12,470 nt of DNA. Source: Deltaproteobacteria bacterium (GTDB lineage Bacteria > Desulfobacterota > DSM-4660 > Desulfatiglandales > HGW-15). Shown in pieces: positions 1-6,857 of the stretch (positions within the stretch are counted from its first letter, which is position 1; every line of letters begins with the position of its first letter). A model generated the notes under the pieces. That model was not told the DNA's origin. It made no database searches and was given only the letters and a program-made list of their open reading frames with translations. The translations under genes and the position numbers were made by a program. The stretch is taken from NCBI GenBank assembly GCA_024641835.1, contig JAHECH010000057.1:1-12470 (forward strand), written 5' to 3'.

Positions 1-299
1 GGACACAGGGGTGCTAGAAACGCCTGAGGGGCCGCGGGGGTCTCTCATCCCCGGTCTCACTTCGTTTCCTCATTTTGAAAGAGACTCCCGTGGCCCCGAT
101 ATTCACAGCCGGGCAGGCACAGGAACGGCTCACAGCGCAGGGCGCACGGTGCAAGGAAAACCCATCAATGCGATACGATGTTCAACCGTGCAGCGTGTCC
201 CTTGGACCGTGTACCGTCTCTGGAGAGGCCTGGAAGACCGCCTCCCGACAGGGGGTGGGACCGCAGTGTTATTTGTAAAGGAACTTCTGGGACGCGACA
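1..299. other. No recognisable gene; region downstream of glnB
   Basis: This stretch follows the stop codon of the minus-strand PII gene and runs to the window edge. Open frames exist on the plus strand, the longest about 116 codons running into the PII gene, but their translation is rich in Arg, Gly and Pro, resembles no family I know, and overlaps a certain gene antisense. I see no hairpin followed by a T-run that would end the amt-glnB transcript, and no tRNA. It may be an untranslated spacer or the upstream region of a gene outside the window. Confidence 0.5.
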
Positions 300-638
300 C
301 TAGATGGCGTCTTTCCCGGTTTCGCCTGTCCGGATACGGATGGCGTTCTCCACCGGAATAACGAAGATCTTCCCGTCTCCGATTTGCCCTGTCCTCGCTT
401 TTTCCTGAATCACTCTCACGGCCTCGGCAACAAGTCCATCCTCCAACACCACCTCAATTTTGATCTTGGAGACAAAGTCCACCTGGTATTCCGCTCCCCG
501 GTACACCTCTCTGTGGCCCCGCTGGCGGCCGAAACCCCTCACCTCTGTGACGGTGAGGCCTTTGACTCCGAGAGTGGCGAGGCCTTCTTTGACATCATCC
601 AGTTTAAAGGGCTTGATGATTGCTTCTAACTTTTTCAT
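300..638 (-). CDS. glnK: PII signal-transduction protein, GlnK/GlnB type (amt-linked)
   Basis: PII proteins are small cytosolic trimers that sense ATP/ADP and 2-oxoglutarate and control ammonium channels and nitrogen regulators. The 112-aa product has the family's usual length and signatures: MKKLEAIIKPFKLDDVK at the N-terminus, a T-loop with RGAEYQVDF placing the uridylylation tyrosine at Tyr51, and the TGQIGDGKIFV nucleotide-binding segment. I start at the ATG at 638 because AAGGAG lies 8 nt upstream; an in-frame GTG at 647 would add only three residues and overlap the ribosome site. It begins 48 nt after the amt stop on the same strand, so it is probably co-transcribed with amt and acts as its gate, as GlnK does on AmtB. 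It is about two thirds identical (75/112 by hand alignment) to the second PII protein in the window. The name glnK rests on the amt linkage; glnB is equally valid by sequence. Confidence 0.96.
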   Translation of the reverse strand: MKKLEAIIKPFKLDDVKEGLATLGVKGLTVTEVRGFGRQRGHREVYRGAEYQVDFVSKIKIEVVLEDGLVAEAVRVIQEKARTGQIGDGKIFVIPVENAIRIRTGETGKDAI

Positions 639-686
639 GGTCTCCACTCCTTTTTCAAGAATATTGGATATGCGATCTTATGAGTT

Positions 687-1907
687 TTAGTGAGTATAGC
701 CCACTTCATCATGGAGGCTCATGTCCAAGCCCCTTTCCTCATCCTCTTCACTCACCCTGAGGCCTATGAAGATGTCTACGACTTTGATGATGATTAGGGT
801 CATGACAAACGCAAAAACCATGGTGGCGATAACCGAAATGAACTGGATCGCCAACTGATGAGGGTTCCCGAAAAAAAGGCCGTTGGATCCGGCAGGGTTG
901 ATCGCTTTGCTCGCAAAAAGCCCGGTGGCCAGAGCTCCCCAGGTTCCCCCAACACCATGGACGCCCACCACGTCAAGAGAATCGTCATAGCGCATCTTTG
1001 ACTTCAGCAGCACCCCGCCGTAGCAGATCATTCCTGCAAGGCCACCGATGATGATGGCTGAAACAGGCCCGACAAAACCTGATGCTGGCGTAATGGCCAC
1101 AAGGCCTACAACAGCCCCGCTCGCTGCGCCCAAAGTGGTGGGTTTCCCCCTGTGGAGCTTCTCCGCGAGAATCCACGAAAGAGCCGCTGCGGCGGCAGCG
1201 ACATGGGTGGCCACAAAAGCGCTAGCTGCCAGGCCGTTTGCAGCCAGAGCACTGCCAGCATTGAATCCAAACCAGCCGAACCAGAGTAAAGCGGCCCCTG
1301 TGATGGTCATGGGCAGATTGTGAGGGATATAGGGCGTGCTTCCATAACCCCGCCTTCTGCCCACCACCAGGACCGCAGCAAGTGCTGAGATCCCTGAACT
1401 CATGTGGACCACGGTGCCCCCTGCGAAGTCCATCGCCCCCATTTTCGCCAGCCATCCACCCGCTCCCCAAACCCAATGGGCTAAGGGGTTGTACACAAAT
1501 GTCGCCCAGAGAAGGGTGAAAAGGAGAAAAGCACTGAAACTGAGTCTTTCTGCAAATGCGCCAGTGATTAAGGCAGGCGTGATGACAGCAAACATGCATT
1601 GAAAAACCATGAAAGCGAGATGGGGAATCGTCGTCCCATAATCGGAGCTGGGAGTCAACCCCACCCCCTTCAGGCCAAACCAATCCATGCCTCCGATGAT
1701 GCCTCCGTGATCCGGGCCGAAGGCCATGGTGTAGCCCCAGAGAACCCATTCCACGCTGATGATGGCAAGAATAATGAAGCTCTGCATGATGGTTCCGAGG
1801 ACGTTCTTGCTGCGGACCATTCCGCCGTAAAAAAGGGCCAGCCCGGGCGTCATAAGCATCACGAGAGCTGCGGAAATCAAAACGAAACTGGTGTCTCCTG
1901 CGTTCAT
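687..1907 (-). CDS. amt: Ammonium transporter (Amt/MEP/Rh family)
   Basis: A trimeric inner-membrane channel that brings ammonium into the cell. The 406-aa product is hydrophobic throughout, consistent with about 11 transmembrane helices, and starts with MNAGDTSFVLISAALVMLMT, typical of mature-length bacterial Amt. The two pore histidines of the family are visible at His168 (GGTVVHMSSG) and His317 (DVVGVHGVGG), nearly the E. coli AmtB positions. The C-terminal tail (residues about 383-406) is cytosolic and would meet the PII partner. The frame is open upstream to 1985, but a sigma-54 promoter at 1944-1959 predicts transcription start near 1933, which excludes that start. The ATG at 1907 has GGGGGAA 6 nt upstream. 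An ATG at 1925 would leave only about 8 nt of leader and is less likely. A PII gene follows 48 nt downstream, forming the classic amt-glnK pair. Confidence 0.97.
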   Translation of the reverse strand: MNAGDTSFVLISAALVMLMTPGLALFYGGMVRSKNVLGTIMQSFIILAIISVEWVLWGYTMAFGPDHGGIIGGMDWFGLKGVGLTPSSDYGTTIPHLAFMVFQCMFAVITPALITGAFAERLSFSAFLLFTLLWATFVYNPLAHWVWGAGGWLAKMGAMDFAGGTVVHMSSGISALAAVLVVGRRRGYGSTPYIPHNLPMTITGAALLWFGWFGFNAGSALAANGLAASAFVATHVAAAAAALSWILAEKLHRGKPTTLGAASGAVVGLVAITPASGFVGPVSAIIIGGLAGMICYGGVLLKSKMRYDDSLDVVGVHGVGGTWGALATGLFASKAINPAGSNGLFFGNPHQLAIQFISVIATMVFAFVMTLIIIKVVDIFIGLRVSEEDEERGLDMSLHDEVGYTH

Positions 1908-1943
1908 ATGCGGTTCCCCCGTCATTTTTCTCCGAATCCCATA

Positions 1944-1959
1944 GGCAATCGCCGTGCCA
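1944..1959 (-). promoter_or_regulatory. Sigma-54 (RpoN) promoter of amt-glnK
   Basis: Read on the minus strand the element is TGGCACGGCGATTGCC, matching 11 of the 12 fixed bases of the sigma-54 consensus TGGCACG-N4-TTGCW with exact GG-N10-GC spacing. The predicted transcription start is near 1933, giving a leader of about 26 nt before the amt ATG at 1907. Sigma-54 control, usually with an NtrC-type activator, is the standard arrangement for ammonium channel genes under nitrogen limitation. The activator gene is not in this window. Confidence 0.88.
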
Positions 1960-2062
1960 TACCCGGGAAGGACAGAAGTTCTCAATCGATATCAATAGGT
2001 TAATCTCCGGTGGTCGCTCATTGGGATGAGGGCTGTAATTACAAAATTGTTATTAAAGTTAG

Positions 2063-2094
2063 CGTATGATACGAAAACGTATGGTTAATCATAC
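2063..2094. promoter_or_regulatory. Cluster of three overlapping palindromes, candidate activator site
   Basis: Three inverted repeats built from the same GTATG/CGTAT core run together: CGTAT-G-ATACG (2063-2073), ATACG-AAAA-CGTAT (2069-2082) and GTATG-GTTAAT-CATAC (2079-2094). The cluster lies about 130-160 bp upstream of the predicted amt transcription start, the usual distance for an enhancer-binding activator of a sigma-54 promoter. It does not resemble the enteric NtrC site (GCAC-N7-GTGC), so the protein that binds it is unknown. It also lies about 70 bp upstream of the divergent promoter at 2132-2160 and could serve both. Confidence 0.5.
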
Positions 2095-2131
2095 TTTCAG
2101 GTCGGGTATCGATTGGGGGGTGCAAAAAGGA

Positions 2132-2160
2132 TTGACATGAATCCACGGGGCGAATAGCAT
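2132..2160 (+). promoter_or_regulatory. Sigma-70-type promoter of glnB-glnD
   Basis: A perfect -35 box TTGACA (2132-2137) is followed by a 17-bp spacer and TAGCAT (2155-2160), which matches the -10 consensus at 4 of 6 positions. Transcription would start near 2167, leaving a leader of about 220 nt before the second PII gene. This suggests housekeeping expression of the PII/GlnD sensor pair, in contrast to the sigma-54 control of amt. Confidence 0.6.
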
Positions 2161-2194
2161 AACCATTTGATAAAAATAATGTCAAGGGGATGAC

Positions 2195-2227
2195 GTTCAC
2201 GCATGTGAAAGGGTTCACGCTTGTGAC
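2195..2227. promoter_or_regulatory. Two tandem TTCAC-N4-GTGA dyads
   Basis: TTCAC-GCAT-GTGAA (2196-2209, perfect) is repeated 18 bp on as TTCAC-GCTT-GTGAC (2214-2227). The 14-base direct repeats GTTCACGC[A/T]TGTGA are identical except for one base. A further inverted half, CGTGAACC, stands at 2258-2265. Short dyads of this shape recall CRP/FNR-superfamily operators, but the bound regulator cannot be named from sequence. They lie about 30-60 bp downstream of the predicted transcription start at 2167, a position that would favour repression of glnB-glnD, or they may serve a second promoter that I could not identify. Confidence 0.45.
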
Positions 2228-2314
2228 ATGGAGGAAAAGCCCTATGACGCGCAAAAACGTGAACCATATATTGCTCTCCTTGGTAAGTGCTGAATCGGTA
2301 GACAGACAAAGGTC

Positions 2315-2358
2315 GCTCCGGGAGGAGCCATGGTAAAGGCGGGGAAGCGCTGTCCCCG
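2315..2358 (+). promoter_or_regulatory. Two short hairpins in the glnB leader
   Basis: The leader RNA of the plus-strand PII gene can form GCTCC-GGGA-GGAGC (2315-2328) and, 11 nt later, CGGGGA-AGCGCTG-TCCCCG (2340-2358). The second ends about 32 nt before the ATG, just ahead of the purine-rich ribosome site. Neither is followed by a T-run, so neither is a plain terminator. Their pairing and position suggest post-transcriptional control, but the function is unproven. Confidence 0.4.
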
Positions 2359-2390
2359 TGCAACACTTCAAAGAAGGATAGAGGGAAGGA

Positions 2391-2729
2391 ATGAAGAAGA
2401 TCGAGGCGATTATCAAACCGTTTAAGCTGGACGAAGTCAAGGATGCAATCCTGGAACTCGGGGTTAGTGGCATGACGATCACAGAGGTCAAGGGTTTCGG
2501 GAGACAAAAAGGCCACAAAGAGATCTACAGAGGGGCGGAATACGTGGTGGATTTTCTTCCCAAGATCAAAATCGAGGTCGTTGTCCCGACGGACATGGTT
2601 GCGAGGGTCATTGACGCGATCAAAGAGAATGCCCACACAGGGCAGATAGGAGACGGAAAGATATTTGTCCTCTCCGTGGAAAAGGCGGTGCGCATACGAA
2701 CAGGAGAAGAAGACGAAGACGCCATCTAG
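2391..2729 (+). CDS. glnB: PII signal-transduction protein GlnB (glnD-linked)
   Basis: A second PII protein of 112 aa with all family signatures: MKKIEAIIKPFKLDEVKDA, T-loop RGAEYVVDF with Tyr51 as the expected uridylylation site, and TGQIGDGKIFVL followed by RIRTGEEDEDAI at the C-terminus. The ATG is preceded by the purine-rich AGAGGGAAGGA ribosome site. It lies divergently from amt-glnK, behind a separate promoter and a long leader, and is followed within a few bases by glnD, whose product should modify its Tyr51. It therefore probably reports glutamine status to the rest of nitrogen metabolism, while the other PII mainly gates the channel. That division of labour is inferred from neighbours; the two proteins differ mostly at residues 18-30 and 65-82. 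Confidence 0.96.
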   Translation: MKKIEAIIKPFKLDEVKDAILELGVSGMTITEVKGFGRQKGHKEIYRGAEYVVDFLPKIKIEVVVPTDMVARVIDAIKENAHTGQIGDGKIFVLSVEKAVRIRTGEEDEDAI

Positions 2730-2733
2730 AGCT

Positions 2734-5334
2734 TTGGGCTCTTCCAACCCCGTTGTTCAAGAATTTATTGAAGCCAGGGACGCTCTGATTCAGAAGGATC
2801 TGATTCAGAGTTCAGGCTTTCTTGCAGCACGAAGATATACCGATCTAATGGATCGGTTCATCTTAACCCTCTTTCTTGCCGCAGGACTGAAAGAAAAAGC
2901 CAAGGAGATCTTCGAAGAGCGTATCGCCATTGTGGCGCTGGGCAGCTATGGGAGACGTGAAATCTGCCTGGGGTCGGACGTGGATCTTCTTGTTGCCCAC
3001 CAGGGGAATCTCTCCAGCGAGACGGACAATCTCATCACGAAGGTCCTGCACTCTCTATGGGACGCCAAGCTCGAAGTGGGCCACGCGGTTCTGACCGTTC
3101 AGGAATGTAACCGCCTTGCCATGAGAGATTTTCGTTTTCTCACCTCAGTTCTCGATTCCAGGTTCTTGATGGGATCCCGCTCTTTTTTTCGACTCTTTGA
3201 TGCTGCCTTTTGGTCCAAGATCGACCGCGAAAAGGAAACTCTCCTGAAAGAATTCCTGATTTACCAGCAAAAGCGCGAAGAGAAGTACGTCAGCCAGGAG
3301 TACCTCATGGAGCCTGATATCAAAGAGGGCTTGGGAGGCCTCAGGGACATGCATTTCATGGCCTGGGTGGCCAAAATATACTTCAGGTGCAGGTACCTCC
3401 GGCAAATCAAGAGGCTCCCTGTTTTTTCCTATTTTGGTCTGGACAAACTTCACGACTCTGAAAGCTTTGTTCTCAAAGTGAGAAATCGCCTCCATCTCCT
3501 TGCAGGCGGTCGCAGGGAAGACCGTCTTCTTCTTCCTTTTCAGGAGAGAGTATCCCGCAGCCTGGGCTACGAGAACGGGGCTCATAACACAGGGCCGGAG
3601 AGGTTCATGAGGGATCTTTATCTCCATCTCAATCGGATCCGGTACGGAAGTGAAGAGTTCCATAGAAAAGCGATGGATATCATCGATCCCCAGCCTGTGG
3701 AGCCTCCACCCAGTCACCTTTCCCCTGAGTTTGAGGTGATGAAAGGAGCCATTGATCTAAACCAAGAGGGCCTTCTTCAAAAAGGCCCCATGATCATTCT
3801 AAAGGCTTTTGAGGAGGCGAACAGGAGAGGCCTTTCCCTTGGGTCCGGTTTTGTCTGGCAAGCGAGCAAAAGAATCGCGGAAGATGGGAAAGAGTTGCTC
3901 TCCATCCCGGAAGCAAGGAAACTTTTCCTGGACCTGGTTCTCAATCCTCAGAATCCGAAAATCTTAAGACTCGCCTTGGAGATCGGCTTGGTCAGCCTTT
4001 TCATCCCTGAATTCAAGAAAATCAGAAACCTGGCGCAATTCAGCTATTACCATATGGAGACGGTCGATCTTCACTCCCTGAGGACTCTGGAAGTCATTCA
4101 CGGGATCTCCAAAGGAAATTATAACGATCGGTGGCCTCTCCTTCAGGAAGTGTTCAAAGAACTGAAGCATCCGGATTGGCTATTTCTTGTCGGCCTTCTT
4201 CACGACATAGGGAAGGGTTATCGGGGAGAGCATGCAAAAAGAGGGGCTGAGCTTATTCCTCGCATCCTGAAGCGCCTCGGTCTCGCCGGAGAAGCCCCCA
4301 AGGTTCTACGCTTCTTGGTCAAGCATCACCTTCGGCTCGTGAACGCATCCCAGAGAAGAGATCTCAATGATGAGAAAACCGCAATCCAGGTGGCCCAGAA
4401 CATCGGGGATCCTGAGAAACTGCGGCTGCTCTTCCTGCTCACCATAGCAGACAGCATTGCCACAGGGCCTATGGCAAGCGGTGACTGGAAGATGATGCTT
4501 CTCATTGAGCTCTACTTCAAGACGAAACATATCCTGGAAAGGGGGACTCTGGCTTCGCCAGATGCCACCAAAACGGTGGATGAAAACAAAAGGAATCTAT
4601 ACAAGGTTCTCGGGCCTCAATTTGCGAGAAAAGATATCATAGATCTGATGGACCAGATATCCACGCGGTATTTTCTCAATACGCCCAGGGAAGACATGGT
4701 CCAGCACTTTCTTCTGGCTCTCACCATGGGCGATCGGAGATTGTCATGGGCCCTTCAGAAACTGAAGGATGCGCCCGTCACCAGAGTGATTCTCTGCACC
4801 TATGACAAGCCCGGTCTCTTCAGCAAAATGGTGGGGGTTTTTACTCTGAACAATATCAAGGTTCTTTCCGGGAATATCTTCACCCTCAAGAATGGCCTCG
4901 CCTTCGATACCTATGAAGTAACAAACCCTCTTGACCCCTACAGAGAAAAGGAAATGTGGGACAAGGTTTTCAACGATGCCGTAGAGGCTATTGAAGAAAA
5001 GCTACCCCTGGATCCCATGATCAGCAAAAAGGAGAGGATGGCTTTGCGGCCCGCGGCAGAGTATGGTTTGCCTCTCAAGAGAGTGCGAATAGATAATGAG
5101 GATTCTGATTTCTTCACCATCGTAGAGGTGAGTGCTGGAGGGAGAACGGGCCTGCTCTATGACCTCGCGAAAGAGATCTTCAACCTCGGCCTGGACATTC
5201 GGTTTGCAAAGGTCCACACCGACAAAGAGAGAATGACAGGCGTATTCTACGTGAGAGATGCGAGCGGGCAGAAGGTCTATGAAGAAGAAGTGAAGGGACA
5301 GATCAAAGAGTGCATCCTCAGCGTCATGAAGTGA
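2734..5334 (+). CDS. glnD: Bifunctional uridylyltransferase/uridylyl-removing enzyme GlnD
   Basis: GlnD uridylylates PII when glutamine is low and removes UMP when glutamine is high, making it the primary glutamine sensor. In an 866-aa reading the domains follow the family order: nucleotidyltransferase with GSYGRRE at 70-76 and metal-binding GSDVDLL at 80-86 (Asp82, Asp84), the GLGGLRDMH segment, an HD hydrolase domain with LLHDIGKG (His490-Asp491), and two C-terminal ACT domains (about 682-760 and 793-866) that bind glutamine. The length is normal. There is no ATG in the plausible N-terminal region. The best start is a TTG at 2734, 4 nt after the glnB stop, with no clear ribosome site, implying translational coupling. 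The frame is open further up, with another TTG at 2665 inside glnB that would add 23 residues. Identity is certain; the start is not. Confidence 0.95.
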   Translation: MGSSNPVVQEFIEARDALIQKDLIQSSGFLAARRYTDLMDRFILTLFLAAGLKEKAKEIFEERIAIVALGSYGRREICLGSDVDLLVAHQGNLSSETDNLITKVLHSLWDAKLEVGHAVLTVQECNRLAMRDFRFLTSVLDSRFLMGSRSFFRLFDAAFWSKIDREKETLLKEFLIYQQKREEKYVSQEYLMEPDIKEGLGGLRDMHFMAWVAKIYFRCRYLRQIKRLPVFSYFGLDKLHDSESFVLKVRNRLHLLAGGRREDRLLLPFQERVSRSLGYENGAHNTGPERFMRDLYLHLNRIRYGSEEFHRKAMDIIDPQPVEPPPSHLSPEFEVMKGAIDLNQEGLLQKGPMIILKAFEEANRRGLSLGSGFVWQASKRIAEDGKELLSIPEARKLFLDLVLNPQNPKILRLALEIGLVSLFIPEFKKIRNLAQFSYYHMETVDLHSLRTLEVIHGISKGNYNDRWPLLQEVFKELKHPDWLFLVGLLHDIGKGYRGEHAKRGAELIPRILKRLGLAGEAPKVLRFLVKHHLRLVNASQRRDLNDEKTAIQVAQNIGDPEKLRLLFLLTIADSIATGPMASGDWKMMLLIELYFKTKHILERGTLASPDATKTVDENKRNLYKVLGPQFARKDIIDLMDQISTRYFLNTPREDMVQHFLLALTMGDRRLSWALQKLKDAPVTRVILCTYDKPGLFSKMVGVFTLNNIKVLSGNIFTLKNGLAFDTYEVTNPLDPYREKEMWDKVFNDAVEAIEEKLPLDPMISKKERMALRPAAEYGLPLKRVRIDNEDSDFFTIVEVSAGGRTGLLYDLAKEIFNLGLDIRFAKVHTDKERMTGVFYVRDASGQKVYEEEVKGQIKECILSVMK

Positions 5335-5348
5335 TTCGCGTCCTGTGA

Positions 5349-5360
5349 CGGAGCGCTCCG
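5349..5360. repeat. Palindrome between convergent glnD and gdhA
   Basis: CGGAGCGCTCCG is a perfect 12-bp palindrome in the 75-bp gap between the glnD stop and the convergent gdhA stop. It could fold only into a 4-bp stem with a 4-base loop and has no T-run on either side, so it is a weak terminator candidate at best. No other terminator is visible in this gap. Confidence 0.25.
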
Positions 5361-5409
5361 GCTCAGCTCAGTTTGGCCGCGGATCTATGATTCGAGATAC
5401 CAGGAAGAC

Positions 5410-6759
5410 CTACACGAGACCCTGATCGAGCATGGAATTGACGACTTTCAGGAAGCCGGCAATGTTGGCACCGACAAGGTAATTGCCCGGCATCCCGTAT
5501 TCCGCAGCGGCTTCCAAGCAGGTGTGGTGAATACTCTTCATAATGATCCTGAGGCGGCTGTCCACTTCTTCTCTCGGCCAGTTCAGGCGCATGCTGTTCT
5601 GCGCCATCTCCAGACCCGACACGGCCACCCCGCCCGCATTCGAAGCCTTTCCCGGCGCATACATGGTTTTGTGATCCAGGAAAATATCGATCGCCTCCGG
5701 CGTCGAGGGCATGTTCGCTCCCTCACACACGAGTTTTACGCTGTTGCGCACGAGGTTTCGTGCATCCTTTTCGTTGATTTCATTCTGCGTGGCACAGGGG
5801 AAAGCGCAATCCGCCTTGTGGTTCCACAGAGGATTGTAATCCAGGGTAGAGTCGGCTTCGGTGTAGACCGCCTCAGGATACTTGTCCAGGTACTCCTTGA
5901 TTCTTCCCCTTCGGATGTTCTTCAGCTTCTTCACGAAATCCAGTTTATTCTTGTCTATTCCTTCTGCATCATAGATATAGCCGGAAGAATCAGAAAGGGT
6001 GACTGCTTTTGCACCGAGATCAATGAGTTTCTCAGTCGTGAACTGGGCTACGTTCCCGGCTCCTGAGACAAGACATCGTTTGCCCTGGAGAGTCTGATTC
6101 TGAGCGGCCAGCATCTCTGCAGCAAAGTAGACGCACCCATAGCCGGTCGCCTCAGGCCTGATCAGGCTGCCGCCCCAGCCGAGGCTCTTACCGGTCAGAA
6201 CGCCTGTGAATTCGTTCGCCAGTTTCTTGTACATACCGAAGAGGTACCCGATTTCCCGCGCCCCCACGCCAATGTCTCCTGCGGGGACGTCTGTATCGGG
6301 ACCCACATGGCGAAAGAGTTCCATCATGAAGCTCTGGCAGAAGCGCATCACTTCGTTTTCGGATTTGCCTTTGGGATCAAAGTCGGAGCCGCCTTTTCCA
6401 CCGCCCATGGCCAGGGTGGTCAAGGCGTTTTTGAAGACCTGCTCAAAGGCGAGAAACTTAAGGATGCTAAGGTTCACGGATGGATGAAAACGTATCCCTC
6501 CCTTGTAGGGGCCTATGGCACTGTTCATCTGTATCCTGAAGCCTCTGTTCACATGGATCTGGCCCTGATCATCCATCCACGGCACTCGAAACATGATGAC
6601 CCGCTCCGGTTCTACGATTCTCTCCAAGATGGCCATATTACGGTATTGAGGGTTCCGCTCCAAGACCGGTTTCACCGTTTCAACCACTTCTTTCACAGCC
6701 TGATGAAATTCTTTCTCCACGGGATCTTTAGCTCTGATCATCTGTAAGATGTCCAACAT
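5410..6759 (-). CDS. gdhA: NADP-type glutamate dehydrogenase GdhA
   Basis: Catalyses reversible reductive amination of 2-oxoglutarate with ammonium to glutamate, in the cytosol as a hexamer. The 449-aa product aligns over its whole length with the short bacterial/fungal GDH class. Visible motifs are PYKGGIRFH with Lys86, the VFKNALTTL segment with Lys110, GGGKGGSDFDP with catalytic Lys122, VPAGDIGVG with Asp162, GWGGS at 194-198, and the Rossmann GAGNVA at 233-238. The NADP preference is inferred from this class, not shown directly. The ATG at 6759 has a strong AGGAGG ribosome site. It converges on glnD and follows the PPDK-like gene on the same strand after 98 bp, with no terminator seen between them, so read-through is possible. 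Its place beside amt and both PII genes fits low-affinity ammonium assimilation. Confidence 0.97.
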   Translation of the reverse strand: MLDILQMIRAKDPVEKEFHQAVKEVVETVKPVLERNPQYRNMAILERIVEPERVIMFRVPWMDDQGQIHVNRGFRIQMNSAIGPYKGGIRFHPSVNLSILKFLAFEQVFKNALTTLAMGGGKGGSDFDPKGKSENEVMRFCQSFMMELFRHVGPDTDVPAGDIGVGAREIGYLFGMYKKLANEFTGVLTGKSLGWGGSLIRPEATGYGCVYFAAEMLAAQNQTLQGKRCLVSGAGNVAQFTTEKLIDLGAKAVTLSDSSGYIYDAEGIDKNKLDFVKKLKNIRRGRIKEYLDKYPEAVYTEADSTLDYNPLWNHKADCAFPCATQNEINEKDARNLVRNSVKLVCEGANMPSTPEAIDIFLDHKTMYAPGKASNAGGVAVSGLEMAQNSMRLNWPREEVDSRLRIIMKSIHHTCLEAAAEYGMPGNYLVGANIAGFLKVVNSMLDQGLV

Positions 6760-6857
6760 GATTCTCCTCCTATCACCCTGCGATGGTCATTTCTGTCAAT
6801 TATCTGCCATGCCACTGCTGTCCATAATCGTTTTGGGCAAGTATGGTAACATCCTAT

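Noticed and set aside
11..361. Plus-strand open frame of 116 codons at the window start
   Set aside because: It overlaps the 3' end of the PII gene antisense, its composition is low-complexity Arg/Gly/Pro, and it has no family resemblance.
1222..1995. Minus-strand 257-codon open frame inside amt
   Set aside because: Out-of-frame shadow of the amt coding sequence; the amt frame shows the full transporter with both pore histidines.
2118..2137. Possible second sigma-54 promoter on the minus strand (TTTTTGCA)
   Set aside because: The -12-like element is present, but no GG lies 10 bases upstream of the GC.
2097..2747. Minus-strand 216-codon open frame opposite glnB
   Set aside because: Antisense to a certain PII gene and to the promoter region; the translation is a mirror of the PII codons.
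6799..6824. Possible gdhA promoter TGGACA-14-GATAAT on the minus strand
   Set aside because: The boxes match well, but a 14-bp spacer is too short for sigma-70; no sigma-54 site with correct spacing is present either.
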